Assembly: GCF_019399895.1 (NCBI RefSeq)
Contig: NC_091881.1
Location: 3,970,501 to 4,034,500, forward strand
Direction of reading: 5' to 3'
Length of the DNA: 64,000 bases
Origin: Cardiocondyla obscurior
Taxonomy: Eukaryota > Arthropoda > Insecta > Hymenoptera > Formicidae
In this document: piece by piece, positions 1-12,900 of the stretch
Position numbering within the stretch: position 1 is the first letter of the stretch
Layout of the letters: each line of letters starts with the position of its first letter
Translations under genes and position numbers: made by a program
Notes under the pieces: generated by a model
Told to the model about the DNA's origin: nothing
Databases searched by the model: none
The model's input: the letters and a program-made list of their open reading frames with translations, nothing else

Positions 1-100
1 GGACTTTGCGAATCCATTAACACGCGCGCGAAGCTAGGACGTCGAATCTCTCCCGGCTATCACTTTTCAGAAACACTTTATTTTTTTTTTATTTTTTTTC

Positions 101-120
101 GAGAGAGAGAGAGAGAGAGA
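101..120. repeat. (GA)n microsatellite
   Basis: Ten GA units follow directly after a T-rich tract at 79-99. Confidence 0.95.
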
Positions 121-709
121 TTGCTGGCGAAGCGAGTGCTTCTTGCGTCTCGTTAGAGACCCGAGAATACGGCGCCAATGAGAAATGTGGAAAGTAAGGT
201 CGCGCGCCGGTTTACTCCACGTACCGTGCTCTCGCATTAACGCATGAAACGATTAAACGATTGTGCGCCTATCACGGCGCGTATCCGATGTCTCGCGAAC
301 TTTTCTCCGACTCGCCACCCGCGATTACATATTTCCCCCGCGAAATCATCCGTTTATCGAAGTCTCAAGGATACACGCACCTCCGTGGAACGTTACACTG
401 CTACGTTCCAAGAATCGTGGAAAGGCCGTACACGCTCCGTGCGTGTCGCGCGCATACATTAAGTCCATCTAACTTGACTTTACCGTCCGCGCGAGTGCGG
501 CAACGTGCTCGCGTAATTACCTAATTAATCGCCGGATTGTCAGTCGAATAATGGGATTGCCGTTTACCGCGCATAATTCTATATTTCATGATTTCATAAG
601 CGTTTAATGTGCGCGCGATTAAATAATTAAAAAAAAAAAAAAAAAAAAATCCGTCTTTTTATCTCGACGTTAAACGCGCTTTGAAAGGAAAAAAAAACAC
701 GGCCGGACA

Positions 710-730
710 GGTCCTGCCGCTCGCAGGACC
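710..730. repeat. 8-bp perfect stem-loop
   Basis: ggtcctgc pairs with gcaggacc across a 5-nt loop. Confidence 0.6.
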
Positions 731-1934
731 CGCTCGAAGGCTTACGCAATCGTTATTATTACGGAAACAGATCCCTCCGTCTACGTGCGCTACTCCGTCG
801 ATTTATCATCCTCTGAAATATTCATAATGAACGAATCGCCGGCGCGGGGAACGAGGTCACGCGCGTGTTCGTGCCGGCCGTGTCCCACGCCAGTGGGATT
901 GGGAGGCTGTGCACGCGTTTCTACGAAGTGCATCGCGCGGCTCGATCTCGCGGTATCGATACAACGTAAGGCAGGAGACGGCGGTGGCTGGAGAGAGGAT
1001 CGAAGGAGGAGGTAGAGCCACGGGAGAACGAGAGAGCCTAGCCATTACCGCCGCGTCGCTACTACGAAGTATGGTAGCCAATCTATATGATAAACAGCCT
1101 GTGTTAGGTGTACACGCGCGCGGCCGTGTATATACGTACACGTACGTGATCGACGTGCCGGTTAATAAGCACCCTGGCACAAATAATGCACGTCCGTGTC
1201 ACCCGGCACGGTCCCGGGAACCGTCTCGGGTCATCGTGTCGCGGTCGAAAATCGTATCTCCGCGAAAAGCAACGAAGACCGACGTCCGGGATACTATCCG
1301 TCGATTTGAAATATATTTAAAAAAAAAAAAAAAAAAATTTATTACACGACGCTACAGATTTCGCGCTTTGCGAGACGATACTGCGCTCGGCGACAAACGG
1401 GCACGGCGCGGGCACCGACGATATTCATCGAGGAAAATACATTATTATAATTGGTTTGCTGTTATGCAGTTAATGCGGAGTTGTCTCTCCTCGGTGGATA
1501 ATTACGCCGCCCCGAGCTATTAAAATAAACGGCTTCGCCAATGTCGGCATCGGTAAAAATTATATTTGACATATAACGCTCGTCGTGCGAGCATCGATAT
1601 TAATTTAGAAATATCACGGCCGCGCGTGACGGCGTGCCGCTGAAAAAAAAATCTCCGCCCGTTGGTCCCGTTCTGACCACAGCGCCTTCGGATCGCATTG
1701 TTCTCTCCTCTCGCGCGCTTAAAACGCGAGAGCTTTTCATTAAGCCGGTCTCTCTCTTCCCTCCCTTCCCGCCCCGCAGCCTCGTCCAGCAACGATCCGT
1801 GATAAATTACCGGACCTGAGCGAGTTTCAGATTTCTATCGCGATGTTGTTATCGCGCCGATACTATCGTTACGATTATCATCGACAAAGCGCGGGCGGCC
1901 GTCGCCTTATTAAACAACGCAGAAATATCTTACG

Positions 1935-1958
1935 CGCTCGCTCGCTCGCTCGCTCGCT
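1935..1958. repeat. (CGCT)6 microsatellite
   Basis: Six perfect tetranucleotide units. Confidence 0.95.
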
Positions 1959-3292
1959 ATTCCGGAGAAGCTGAAACGAGACATTGAACAGACCTTGGTC
2001 GGGTAACCAACCTTTCACTCATCTTCCATCCACATAGAGAACGCGCGGCCACGGAGATCGACGGAGGCAAGCGATTTTCACCGTGCACACGCCATGACGT
2101 AGCCGGGGCCACGCCATTCCGCCGATTGACTCTGCCTTTCTAATAGCGCCGGCGGTGCGCCCGACGAGCCCAAAGAAACGGCGGCTTAAATTGTTCGCGA
2201 ATATAATGGCCGCCGCGTGACACAGATAGATTTAATAATATCGCGCGCGCCGGGGTTACGTCACGGATTAATCGAGAGAGGCGGATTACCGGTGCGGAAT
2301 CGAACGGCGCTCTCGGTGTGTATAATAATAATTAACACCGTCGGCGCGCGATAAACCGCGGCGCGTATCTTCCCGGCGTGATAAGCAAATCGGCGCTTAA
2401 TCTCGGCCGCGAGAAGAGCCGCTGGAAGCCCGATGAAAGATAAAACTTGCGGCGGCATCGGCGATATATAAATTTCGCGTCGTATCCGCTCCTCGGAGTG
2501 ACAACTAAAGTAATCGGTTTGTAACGGATCCTCCCCTTCATCTGCGCTCCTTCAATAATCTATCTAAACGCTCCCGCGGATTAAAAGCCGCCGCGCGCGA
2601 CCGCCGGAGAGGGAAACCGCGCTTCAAATTGCGAAAGCAGGTCTAAAATGTGAAATAATAAAATAAAGCGGCCTCGCGATGGAAAATACGCGAGTGGGAA
2701 ATCACGGCGGTCGTTAGGAGGCGTCGCCGTTAACCGCCCGAGCTGATAATTCATCACCGGAATCATTTGTCATTTAGCCGAAAGCGCGTCATTCAATTAA
2801 GCCGCAACCAGACGGGACAATAAATCACGGGGTATATTCCTATTCGAGAATCGTAACTCGTAGCGTTTTCGTTTACCCAGAAAAGACGAATCACGCGCGC
2901 TCTCCGCCGGCTTTGGCTTGCACGTGACTCGCGTTACGTAATACTTGTTGCACAATATACCGACGAAACGCAGCGTGCAAAAGCTTTTAACGATCCTTCC
3001 CGGTGCGTACCCCTCACCCTCTCGCGCTGGTCGGATACGCGGGGGCCGGAGGAGGAGAAGGAAGAAGGCGTCCGCGGTGAATTTATTTAAATTGCTAGCA
3101 ATGTTCCACCGTGTTCAGCAGCTTCTTCTGCCCCGACGCAATCGAAATCGAGCAAAACGAGCCGGAGTCGATGGCGTGTAGCAGGTCGCCGGTTTATAAG
3201 GCGGGCAGTAAAGCCCGAACAGCGGCGGATTGCCCCGTAGAACGACAGGCACCTCCATAGCGTGTTTCTTTTTTTTTTTTTTCTCGGCTTGT

Positions 3293-3312
3293 CTTTCTTT
3301 CTTTCTTTCTTT
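3293..3312. repeat. (CTTT)5 microsatellite
   Basis: Five perfect units, shortly after a long T run. Confidence 0.95.
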
Positions 3313-3906
3313 AGCCCTCCCGTCTTTTCACCTCGCTCAGTCCGCTTTAAAAGAACCACCCCCCCGTGAGAACCGCTCGTCGATGACGACAGGCTTCGGT
3401 CGGTTGGGAACGCAACTGCAGAGACAATGGATCGGTTGAGAGAGTTGATTGATAATAACGCCAAGGAGATATACGTGCCTCGGTAAATTGACGCGAAAGT
3501 GTTTCCATTCCAATCGGGGCCGTTTCTCGGTAAAAGTCTGCACCGTTTTCTGCTTGGTCTCTTTAAATTTCCAGCCCGTCACACGTCCGTCGTCAAGTCG
3601 CTCTCCCTTATCCGCTCTTCGCGATTATAGAAATTAAAATAGAAACGGGCAGGGAAAAAAGAAAAAAAAAATCGGGAGGCAGAGCTTCGACGTACGAAAT
3701 TGCCCGGCGATATTTAACGGTCGTTGCGCCGCGAGCACGGGAATGTAATCATCGTCTTGCGAAAATGAGCGATCGCGGAGGATCGTTGCCCGGCCATCCG
3801 TCGCCGTGCTCGCTCTTACCGTCGAGAGACCGGCAGCGGCGGCATTTTTGCAGATAAGTCTATATGTGCCCGGGCGATATCATTAAATAGATACCCGGCA
3901 GCCATC

Positions 3907-3960
3907 GAGCCGGTTTCCGGCTCACGGTGCACGACGCGTGCGCACGTCCCGCGCACCGTG
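3907..3960. repeat. Adjacent stem-loops
   Basis: gagccgg/ccggctc with a 3-nt loop occupies 3907-3923. Directly next to it, cacggtgc at 3923-3930 pairs with gcaccgtg at 3953-3960 across a 22-nt CpG-rich loop. Confidence 0.6.
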
Positions 3961-6900
3961 TAATTGCGGCGATCCGGAATGCATCCAGTTGCTGCAGCCG
4001 GCACTACCTCTCCCGGCGCTACTTAACTTCTCCTCAAATTGAACCACTACGTTCGCCTAATTGCATTAATTTATTACGCGGACCGGGGCGCAGAGATTAT
4101 CAACGACACGCGGACGTAAAAAAAAAAAAGAAAAAACACAAATCTTCGCCCCTATCTCGTTCCTCGCGTTTTCGTATCGTCTTCGATTATGCGTAGCTCG
4201 CGAACGAGCGTGATAATGAATCACTTAATTGAGAGAACGTTAGTGCACCCGTCACTGATCGTCAGTCGACTAATTTTTCTTTTTTTTTTTTTTCTTTTGT
4301 AGTTATTGGCGTCTTTTTTTTCGCGAATCACGATAGAAGGAAAGGGGAACGTACCGATCTCCTCGAGAGCGCCGAGGCGCGCATAACGGTCCGTAGGAAA
4401 ACGACGAAATGAAGGAGCGTGTAATTAGCTGACGGCTTGTGAAGGCCTCGGTTTAGACTTATCCAAGTGTACGCGAGGAGACGGCTTCTTTTTCGAATCA
4501 TTATTATTTATTTATTTTATTCATTTTTTTTTAAATTTCTTTTTAAATAACCTCGCGTGACAAACAAACGACTCGCTTGGAATTAAAGAGGTACCCGAGG
4601 CCTCTCTCGTTTTAACTTGGAAATTTTCCACGCCGCCCGCGGATATTTCGTAATTAGTCTGCGGCCATGGAATTATTTTACTCTAGTTCAATAGAAATTA
4701 GTGCGCTGGGCCCCTTTCAGGATTATTATTAGAGTTTTCCGAGCAGAACCGTCGGGATTCTATCAAAATTTTTCCGCGCGCTGCCCGAAGCGGAACGTGG
4801 CTGGTAAAAGAGAAAAAGAGGAGAGAGAGAGAGAGCGACGAGGAAGCAGTGAGGAAAAAAAGCAAAGAAAAAAAAAAATTGGAAGAAGGTAGGAAGAACA
4901 AGAGGAGAGGACGAGAGGGTGGAGGGAATGCATTCGCATACGAAATAAAGTGGCGTATTTACACGGTGAGATCGCAGTATACATACGTACGGCCGACTGT
5001 AAATTACACCGTAAATCGCAGGGTGTTATTTGACCGGAGAGGAAAGGAGGATCGCGCGGCCGGTGCCTGACAAAGACGGAAGGACGAGAAAGAGAGAGAG
5101 AAAGAGCGCGCGCGGTGGAAGAAAGGAGAAAAGGAGGTAGGAGCGCGCGCGCGGGCGGGAGGGAAGACGCAACGACGGCCAAGTTTATGGAGCGCGAGAT
5201 GATTTACGGGACGATAGTTGAAAACAAGTCTCACGGATCAAAAGACGTGTAAATTGCTCGGTTATGCACCACGAGAGCGACTCACTACGTCCGCGCGCTG
5301 CCTCAACGCCGGCAGACAATGGGTTAATAACACGTGGTCGCGTTAATTATGCATTCAAATGCGTATTAGAGAGTGTGCCGCCTTGGGCAGATTTCAATTT
5401 GTTTGCTCCGCGAAATTGAGCCGTTCTCGTGGCCGTCCACTCGACAGACGTAACGAAAAGGGGAGGAGAGGAAGGGAGGAGGAAAAAGCCGCGACTCATC
5501 AGCCGGAAAAGTGGATTAGCTCGGCGACAGACAACGCGGAGACGCCGTCGTTTCACGGTGTATTTTCTCGCGCCGGTCGACGTGCCTCATTGTCATTTTC
5601 ACGAGACAAGACTTGCGGCGCCGGGGCCGTTCGGCCCTCTAAACAAACATAAAAAGCTCGCTGGACGCTCGTTAGTTATTGCGGTACAGCAGGAAGCGCC
5701 TCGTACGATCGAGCGAATCGTTACAATGCGCAGTGACACGAGAATGCATTCGAACGGATCGGTACGCCGGCGATCAACCTGCTCACGTGGTGCGAAGGAC
5801 CGCGTAATTATCCTTCTCTTTTTTTTTTCACGCTTTTCATGTTCCGCATTGCGTAGCGAGGGCATCACGGGCCGTCCGACGTTCGTACGCGCGCTATTCG
5901 AGGAAGTTTCTAGGGAGAATCACACGCCGCTTCCTTATTAACTCGATTGTTTCGGATTTGCGGTTTGAGAATTGCAAAATCCAACGATTTACACTCGACC
6001 AGAATCGCGACGTGCACCGCAATTAATCGCGGCAGCGCGCGGCCGGGTTTATAATTACAGCGTAACTAGGAATTTCGATGATTCACGCTGGGTTTTTTCT
6101 TCCTCTCCTTGCGTGGCACGTCCACTCGGGCACGGAGATAAACGTAATCTCGAGGGGGGATGAGCGCCGAGGGAAGGGGATCGATATTAATCGGCGGGTG
6201 TTGATAAAAATCGCGGATTGTTTGCGGATAATGCAATTAGCCTCGCGTCGGTCAGGAAGCGTTTATTCCGCTCCTGATTTGGCCTCCTCCGCCTCGCACT
6301 TCTCTTCGGCGCGACGGCAACGACCGCGTGGGCCGTGAATTACGAGGTGAGCCCGCGGGGCGAGCTCCAGAAGGAGGCGTGCATGAGAAAAAATAAGAAA
6401 AAAAAAAAAAAAAGAATGGGCCGCGCTCCTTGTTTCAATGGAACATAAATAAAAATTGTCTCCTGCGCTACCGAAAGCTGGCTGCCTCTGCCAGTCGCTG
6501 CTGGCTTCGCGGCTCTTTATTTGCGGGCCGCCTTGCACCTTCGGCATGCTGTCTCTTTCTATCTCCGGCCACGTTATTAAGAAAACGCGCGAAGTCGCGC
6601 GATAAACGCGCACCGTCGACGGAAACGGCACGCACGGCCGCGCAAAAATGATTTAATGTAATTGCGACCGAGTCGCCGCGAGGGATAAGGCTATCACGAG
6701 CGCCGACGAAGGTAAACGTCACAAGGAGGGAAGATCGGGCGAACTAAAGAAATTCGAGGGCACTCCCGCGGTGTACCAATTTCGAAATAGAATTCCAGGG
6801 AGGGGCGGGAGGGGGTTGAATTATGTCGTCCGGGCACCCGAGGCGAGCGGCCACCCCTTGGTACGCGCCCGTAAAAGCCGATCGTGTACCGCGTACGCAG

Positions 6901-9900
6901 CGCGTATAGCCACAATTGGGCCCTCGATCCCTCGATTTATGACTTCGCCCAACTGCTCCCGGCCACTGTCCAGGCTCTGCTACACTGTGCTCTCGCGCGT
7001 ATCGAACCCCCTCGGTTGAACCGTCAACGCGTAACGCGTGAACTCTCTTTAAATTCATCTTACCCGCGACGTATCATTTACATACATTTATTTTATTTCC
7101 TCCGCGTAATGACCAAGCCTTGCGGATAAGAAAGAAAGAAATAAAAAATAAAAAAGAAAACTTAGGGGGCAAAAATTAATATTAATTGTATCATTTCCGA
7201 GAAATTATAATGACAATCGGATTCGATCGCGGTGCGCGATATGCCGTCCCTTTTCCGATCGTTCGCTATTTCCGATTCTCGGATGTCCGGCAAAATCGGG
7301 GGAAAGCATAGACCTTAAAACAAGCCCCGACATTCGCAATTACCGATCGCGGCGTCCTGTATCTCGTTTAGCATCTGCCGTTGACACGACGGGGAATATA
7401 ATCCTCGGTCTCGTGTCTGCGAAATTGTGACGGGAAATTAATCGCCGAGGTATTAATAACGCTTCTGTATCGCTGTTAATCATCGGGATGGGTATCGCTA
7501 ATATCTCGAGATTAATTTTACATATCACTGAGAAATCTACGCGATTGAACGCGAGCCTGGCGCGATTAAATGAAAATACGAGGATGCATCTGCGTCTCCT
7601 AGCTCGGTTATAAAAAATTAGCGTCGCGATGGAGAGAGAAAAAGAGAGAGAGAGATTTATCTCGCAGCCGACTCCGGCGATCGCGTGGCGACTTCATTTT
7701 CCGCGCCGTCGTCGCCGTCGTCGTCGTCCGCGGATATTTATATGCACGCGTCTCTCTTCGGCGATTCCGCGTGGTACACGCGGGCTTTCCACAAGGATAG
7801 GCATCTATAATTCAAGGCGTTACAAGCAAACGATCTTAGAATGGCGTAAATCACGACGGGCTGAATTCTTCTCGACGCGGCCAAGTCCCGAAGACTCGCC
7901 TCTCCTCCGCTGCACGACAGGAGTGACGGCGGTATGACTAAATCGCATTGTCTTTGTTAATCGAACTTCGAGGAAGCGCGGAGGATTATACTTCTACATA
8001 AATCCTCTTGTCAATATCTTGGAAGAAGGAAAAAAAAATAAAAATGTATGCTTACGCTGGCGCCGTTAAGATAAATCGCAAATCTTCTTTACTATACTAA
8101 TACTTTAAGTTTTTTTTTTCTTTTTTATTTATTATCTAACGAATTAACATTGAACGCACTTATGTCGCGTGTGAACTACCAAAGCAGGAACGATACCTGA
8201 TTCTTGCCGAGAGAAATGCCAGGGTTTTTCACGCCGCGACGATTTCTAGGCGAGCGCGCGCAAGGTGCAACCTCCGTTAATATCACGACTTATCGCGCCG
8301 CTCCCAACGTGTGCCCGTTAAATTATAGTTGTTTGCGCGATTAACCGTGCTACGTATTTGCATGCGAGACGGCTGATTATCATCTGAAAATGCTGCACCG
8401 CGACTTTGTCCGCCGAAAGGGACATGCATTAGCGCTGAAAGCCGCGAACGCGGCTTTTTCACGGTCCGGCAGGCCTTGACCGTGCGCCACTTGATACTTA
8501 ACGGGAATATGCGGCCGATAACTTTGGCGTTCGAGCGGACTATCGTCCCCGGGCTTAGACCGACGGGGAAAATGTCGCGCGCGTGCTTAGCGAGAGAGAA
8601 AGAAACTGCCTTCCGATCCTCGTCTTCCTCCACATCGAAAGTGCCCCGTGTGTCGCTAAAACGCATCGTTTTTCTCTCGCCTATCCTCCCGCTCGAGGAT
8701 AAGATCGACCTAACCGAGCGACGTCGCGATATAACACTGTGCAATTAATAGCGGGGTCGCGAAGCAACCGTAGGAGAGCTCTCCGACCGGCGAGGCCCGT
8801 TCCCGTTACCCGGTGCAACCGGCGTCGGCGATCGCGCGCGTCAATACTTTTCCCGTGCAATATCTATCGCGCGATATATAGCGCACCGTGACGCAATACT
8901 TTATTACACATTATATCCGGCGAGCGTCATCGACACGACTTCCAGCTCCCTGTAATTTCGCTGACAGGCAAATTGCGCGTTGCGCACTCCGGCTCGTGGT
9001 TGGCGATTTTTTTTTTCTTTTACCTCTCCTTCATCGCTCGCCTCTTTTTCTCTCGCGGCCGCGCGGCCACCGAGGAGAGGATATATCTCGGCCGATCCGA
9101 GGAGCCGGCACGCGCGCGGCAGTGGCCACCGGGGAGACAAATGGCCGTAAAACGAGCGCGCTAATGATCGGGAAAATCGGTGCTTATTGAAAAGCGTTAG
9201 ATTACAGACGAGCGCCGCAAGACGATGTGCCAGCCGCGCGCGCTCACGCGCGGACGGATAATTGCAATTCGCTCGCAAGTAACCTGCGCTTAGATAATAT
9301 ACGGTACGACACCCATCCCCCCGGTCGCGGAATTACCATACTGCTCTAATCCGTGCGTGCCACCCAGACGTATAACACGGCGCGTGCCCAGGTCCAACGC
9401 TAAAGATATCGCCCGTTCGACGGCTGGCGCGAAATATCGCGATCACGTTGAATTTTTGCCGTCTCACAATCGAGATAACGAAACTGTGTATAAATCTTTA
9501 TTACGCACTCCGGCGATCGCGCTGAAGTTGCACGGGGCGAGGTAATATGCAGGGGGAATATCGCGAACGGCCACTTGAGCATGCACGCTCACGTCGGTGT
9601 TCTTAATAGCGGCCGATTGCCTTTTAATAGCAGCACTTTTAATAGTACGCGGCCGTTAACGTCATCGCGGAGATATCATTCTCGCATTTCATTATTCGCT
9701 TAATCCCTCACCGTGACAGATCGGATAATTAAATTAAATAAGTGCGTTACATATCGCTGAACGTCGAATCGCTTTTTTTTTTTTCTCTCCTTTTTTTCCC
9801 TTCCTTCTCCTCGCGTCCCTCAGTTTTCTCGAAAGCGGTTTACCTTTAGCGGACGGCGGACGACTCGTTTCGCTCGTCGTAAAATATCGAGACGCACGCT

Positions 9901-12900
9901 TTACGACCGCCGATAACTTTTGTGCCGCTCGGTGCGTAGCTTTGATTCGCGGGATATCTTGGTGCTCGCGCGCGGTCGACGGATAACGACGACCCCGTCA
10001 TCTTCAGCGCCGAACGGAGACGCGCTCCACGATCTTCCCCAGATGCTGGACGAGCCCCTCGCGGCTCCGAGCCGTCGCGGAAATTAAATCGAGCGCATTA
10101 CCGCCGCACGGGGGCCGATCGCTCGGCCCGCGATCCACCGCGCGATAGCATGCAAATGTGCGTAGTACGGTCGCCCTACAAAGTGTTGATCCCTCGCCCG
10201 TGCAGATAAACAGCGCCGAGCCTCGGTCAGATTGTCGTCGATTTAACTTCCTCTAATGGACCACGGCGTAATGAACGTCGCGGTGGAAGCCGGCCGCGAC
10301 TTTCTTCCTCGCTTTCATTAATAACGCGAAGAAAACAAAAAAGAGAAAGAAAAGAAAAAGAGAACAAATGCCTTGCCGGTTGCTGCGTGAAGATTTGTAG
10401 GAGATATTCTGATAAAAAATTGAGGATGCAGATCCTAACTCGGGTTTTCGAGAAACCCGTATATTCTCGAGTTGGCACAGAGTCGGACGAGAGGAGCGCA
10501 TCGGGAATCTCCGCGGGGAATCACTTGCGGCATCGCGCGCGCCGATCCTGGATTATCGCTTAAAAAAAATCCGCGTCGGTAGCAACAGGGTACGCATTTA
10601 AATGGAGTATGAATCACCGTGATCTAACGATCGATATCGCGCGCTCTCCCGGCCCCGGCCCCAGCCACTCTCGCAGCGTGAAAGTAACGAAACGAGTTGT
10701 CTGCTGTGTACGTAAATTAATCGGCCGCTATCATTAGCGGCATTAGCCGTAATGCCGCCGTCGTGTGTGTCGCGCGCGCGTAACGCGATATTATATAGAA
10801 TTATCTGGCGCGTTATTATTGCTGATGTTACTCTATAAAACCGCACTGTAATCTCGCGGAAACTCCATTCGCACTTTATTCCGCGCGCAAACGATTGTAA
10901 TTATATTATAACGATTTATATACTGGACACATTGATTTAACGACGCCTGACCGTGGATAGGTGGAAAGGTCGCGGCGATCAAGAAAAAAAAAAAGAGAAA
11001 AAAAAAGGAAAAAGAAAAAAATCAAACGAGATCAATGTAGGTATAGATATTTATTATAATTACGGCAATTATAAGTATAATTACAATTATACAAAGCCGT
11101 TGGTAGGAGGAGGATTCAGCGCAAAAACATATCGCGTTACTTGCGGAAGAGATTACGCAACGGTGAATCTCGAGACTCCGGCCAGTCTCCCGATTAAGAT
11201 CGTCGAGGCGAGGAGGGTCCCCGATATGCGGCCGCGTCGAAAAAGGAATGCATCGTGGCCGGGCGTGCGTTGGATTATCAATGTACCTGCGTACGATTCG
11301 TCGCTCGCCGACGCGGCGGTGAAACCGCGTGCTAAGTGTGCTAAAGAGTGCTCTAGTGAACTTTTAGTCACGGCCACACCCAGCCTCCGCCGTCCGAGGC
11401 AAGGCTGGACCTCTTACACACACCCACACTCCCCGTGGCCGTGTACTTTCGTCCGGACGTATGCCACGTAACGGGTGTCCGGATAGCGTAGGCAGGACGA
11501 TCGTAGAAAGGAGGAGAGAAGGAATTCCGTTTCGCGGCAACTGTGCGCGACGTGTGCCGCGTGTAATCACGCGAAAAACGGGACCGACGGGTCGGTCCGA
11601 CCCGGGGACCCGCGCGGATTCACGGCGCTCTACGGTATTCGGATCGATCACGGAAATATTTCATCCGCCGCTCTCGGCGCCGAGGCCAGGTTGAAGGTTC
11701 GCCGAGTCCTTTTACGAAGCTCCCGCGGCGTCCGGGTGTGGGTTCCATTAATCGATAAACGATTTTTCGCCGGCTTCGCCGCACGTGAAAATTGTTAACT
11801 ATGAATTAGCACAGGCGAAATGACAGGCTACGTGTGCGGGGCGGCAGGCTTATTCCCGGTATTTTCGATCAGCCCGTTAATCGTTGCCTCCTTTATAATC
11901 GTTATAATCAACCGCCGTGCCGATGGCCCCGCGCCGTCATTGCCGGGAGCGTTTATTATCCGCCGCCCATTTCTATCAGTCGCTGGATCTTCGCGCGCAT
12001 ATTAAGTAGAAAATCCGCGCGTGAAACAGTCCGAGAGCGGGGTCTCCTCTTCCCTCGGTCGTAGAACTAATTATTTCCCATCGTCATTATCGAATCAGGC
12101 CTACCGCGGGGAACGGGAAAAGTCCCCGGAGCCTGACAGTGACACTCTCGTCCGCCGCGAAATAAATCTTCCAAAAGTGTTACGCCGCAATTACCCGCGC
12201 CGCGTGTCGCAGTTCCAGCTGTAATTTCCAATTTACGCGAATCGGGGCCTTTTGCGGAGCGTCTCTAATTACGGGTGGCTTTCGTACGCGCGGGAAGAAG
12301 CAGCATCGCGACACGCGTTCCTCCGCGCCGTTCGTACTTTATCTTTTAAGTCAATATCCGAAGTGTTTTGCATAACGCAAATTGATGCATACTTTCAAGC
12401 GCATTCTTGCTCCTGGCATTCTCTCTCTCCCTCCTCCCCCCTATAGTTTCTGTCTCTCTTCCTTTCTCGCTTTCTATCTCCCTCCCCCGTAGCCGCCGTT
12501 GCCTCGTGCTGCGTACGAGACATACTTAGATATTAGACAAGTCGAGTAGTAGTATCCAGGTGTGTAACACCACCGGGTCGTGTGGCATTTAAATCGTTTT
12601 ACAACGCTGCTCCCGCCCCGCGTACATACACGCGGGCACACGTACGTGCATACACTGCATCTTCTCATGCGTGAATACACGTACCGGCCGTTAGTGCGAG
12701 ACTCAACTCTATGGTCGAGTGAGGTCGCACATGGAAAAATTTACGAGCGATGCGTCCACCGGTACTCTCTTATCTCTGCGTACTCTTTTTTTTTTCTTTT
12801 TTTTTTCCTTCTTTTTTTTCCTCCGCGCGCCAAACAACGTCTTTATATTTAACCGAGAAACCGAGCCCTCACTTCTCTCCTCGTCTAATTAAAATTAAAG

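Noticed and set aside
8438..8457. GC stem followed by T bases, like a bacterial terminator
   Set aside because: The window is eukaryotic nuclear DNA, so an intrinsic terminator has no expected role.
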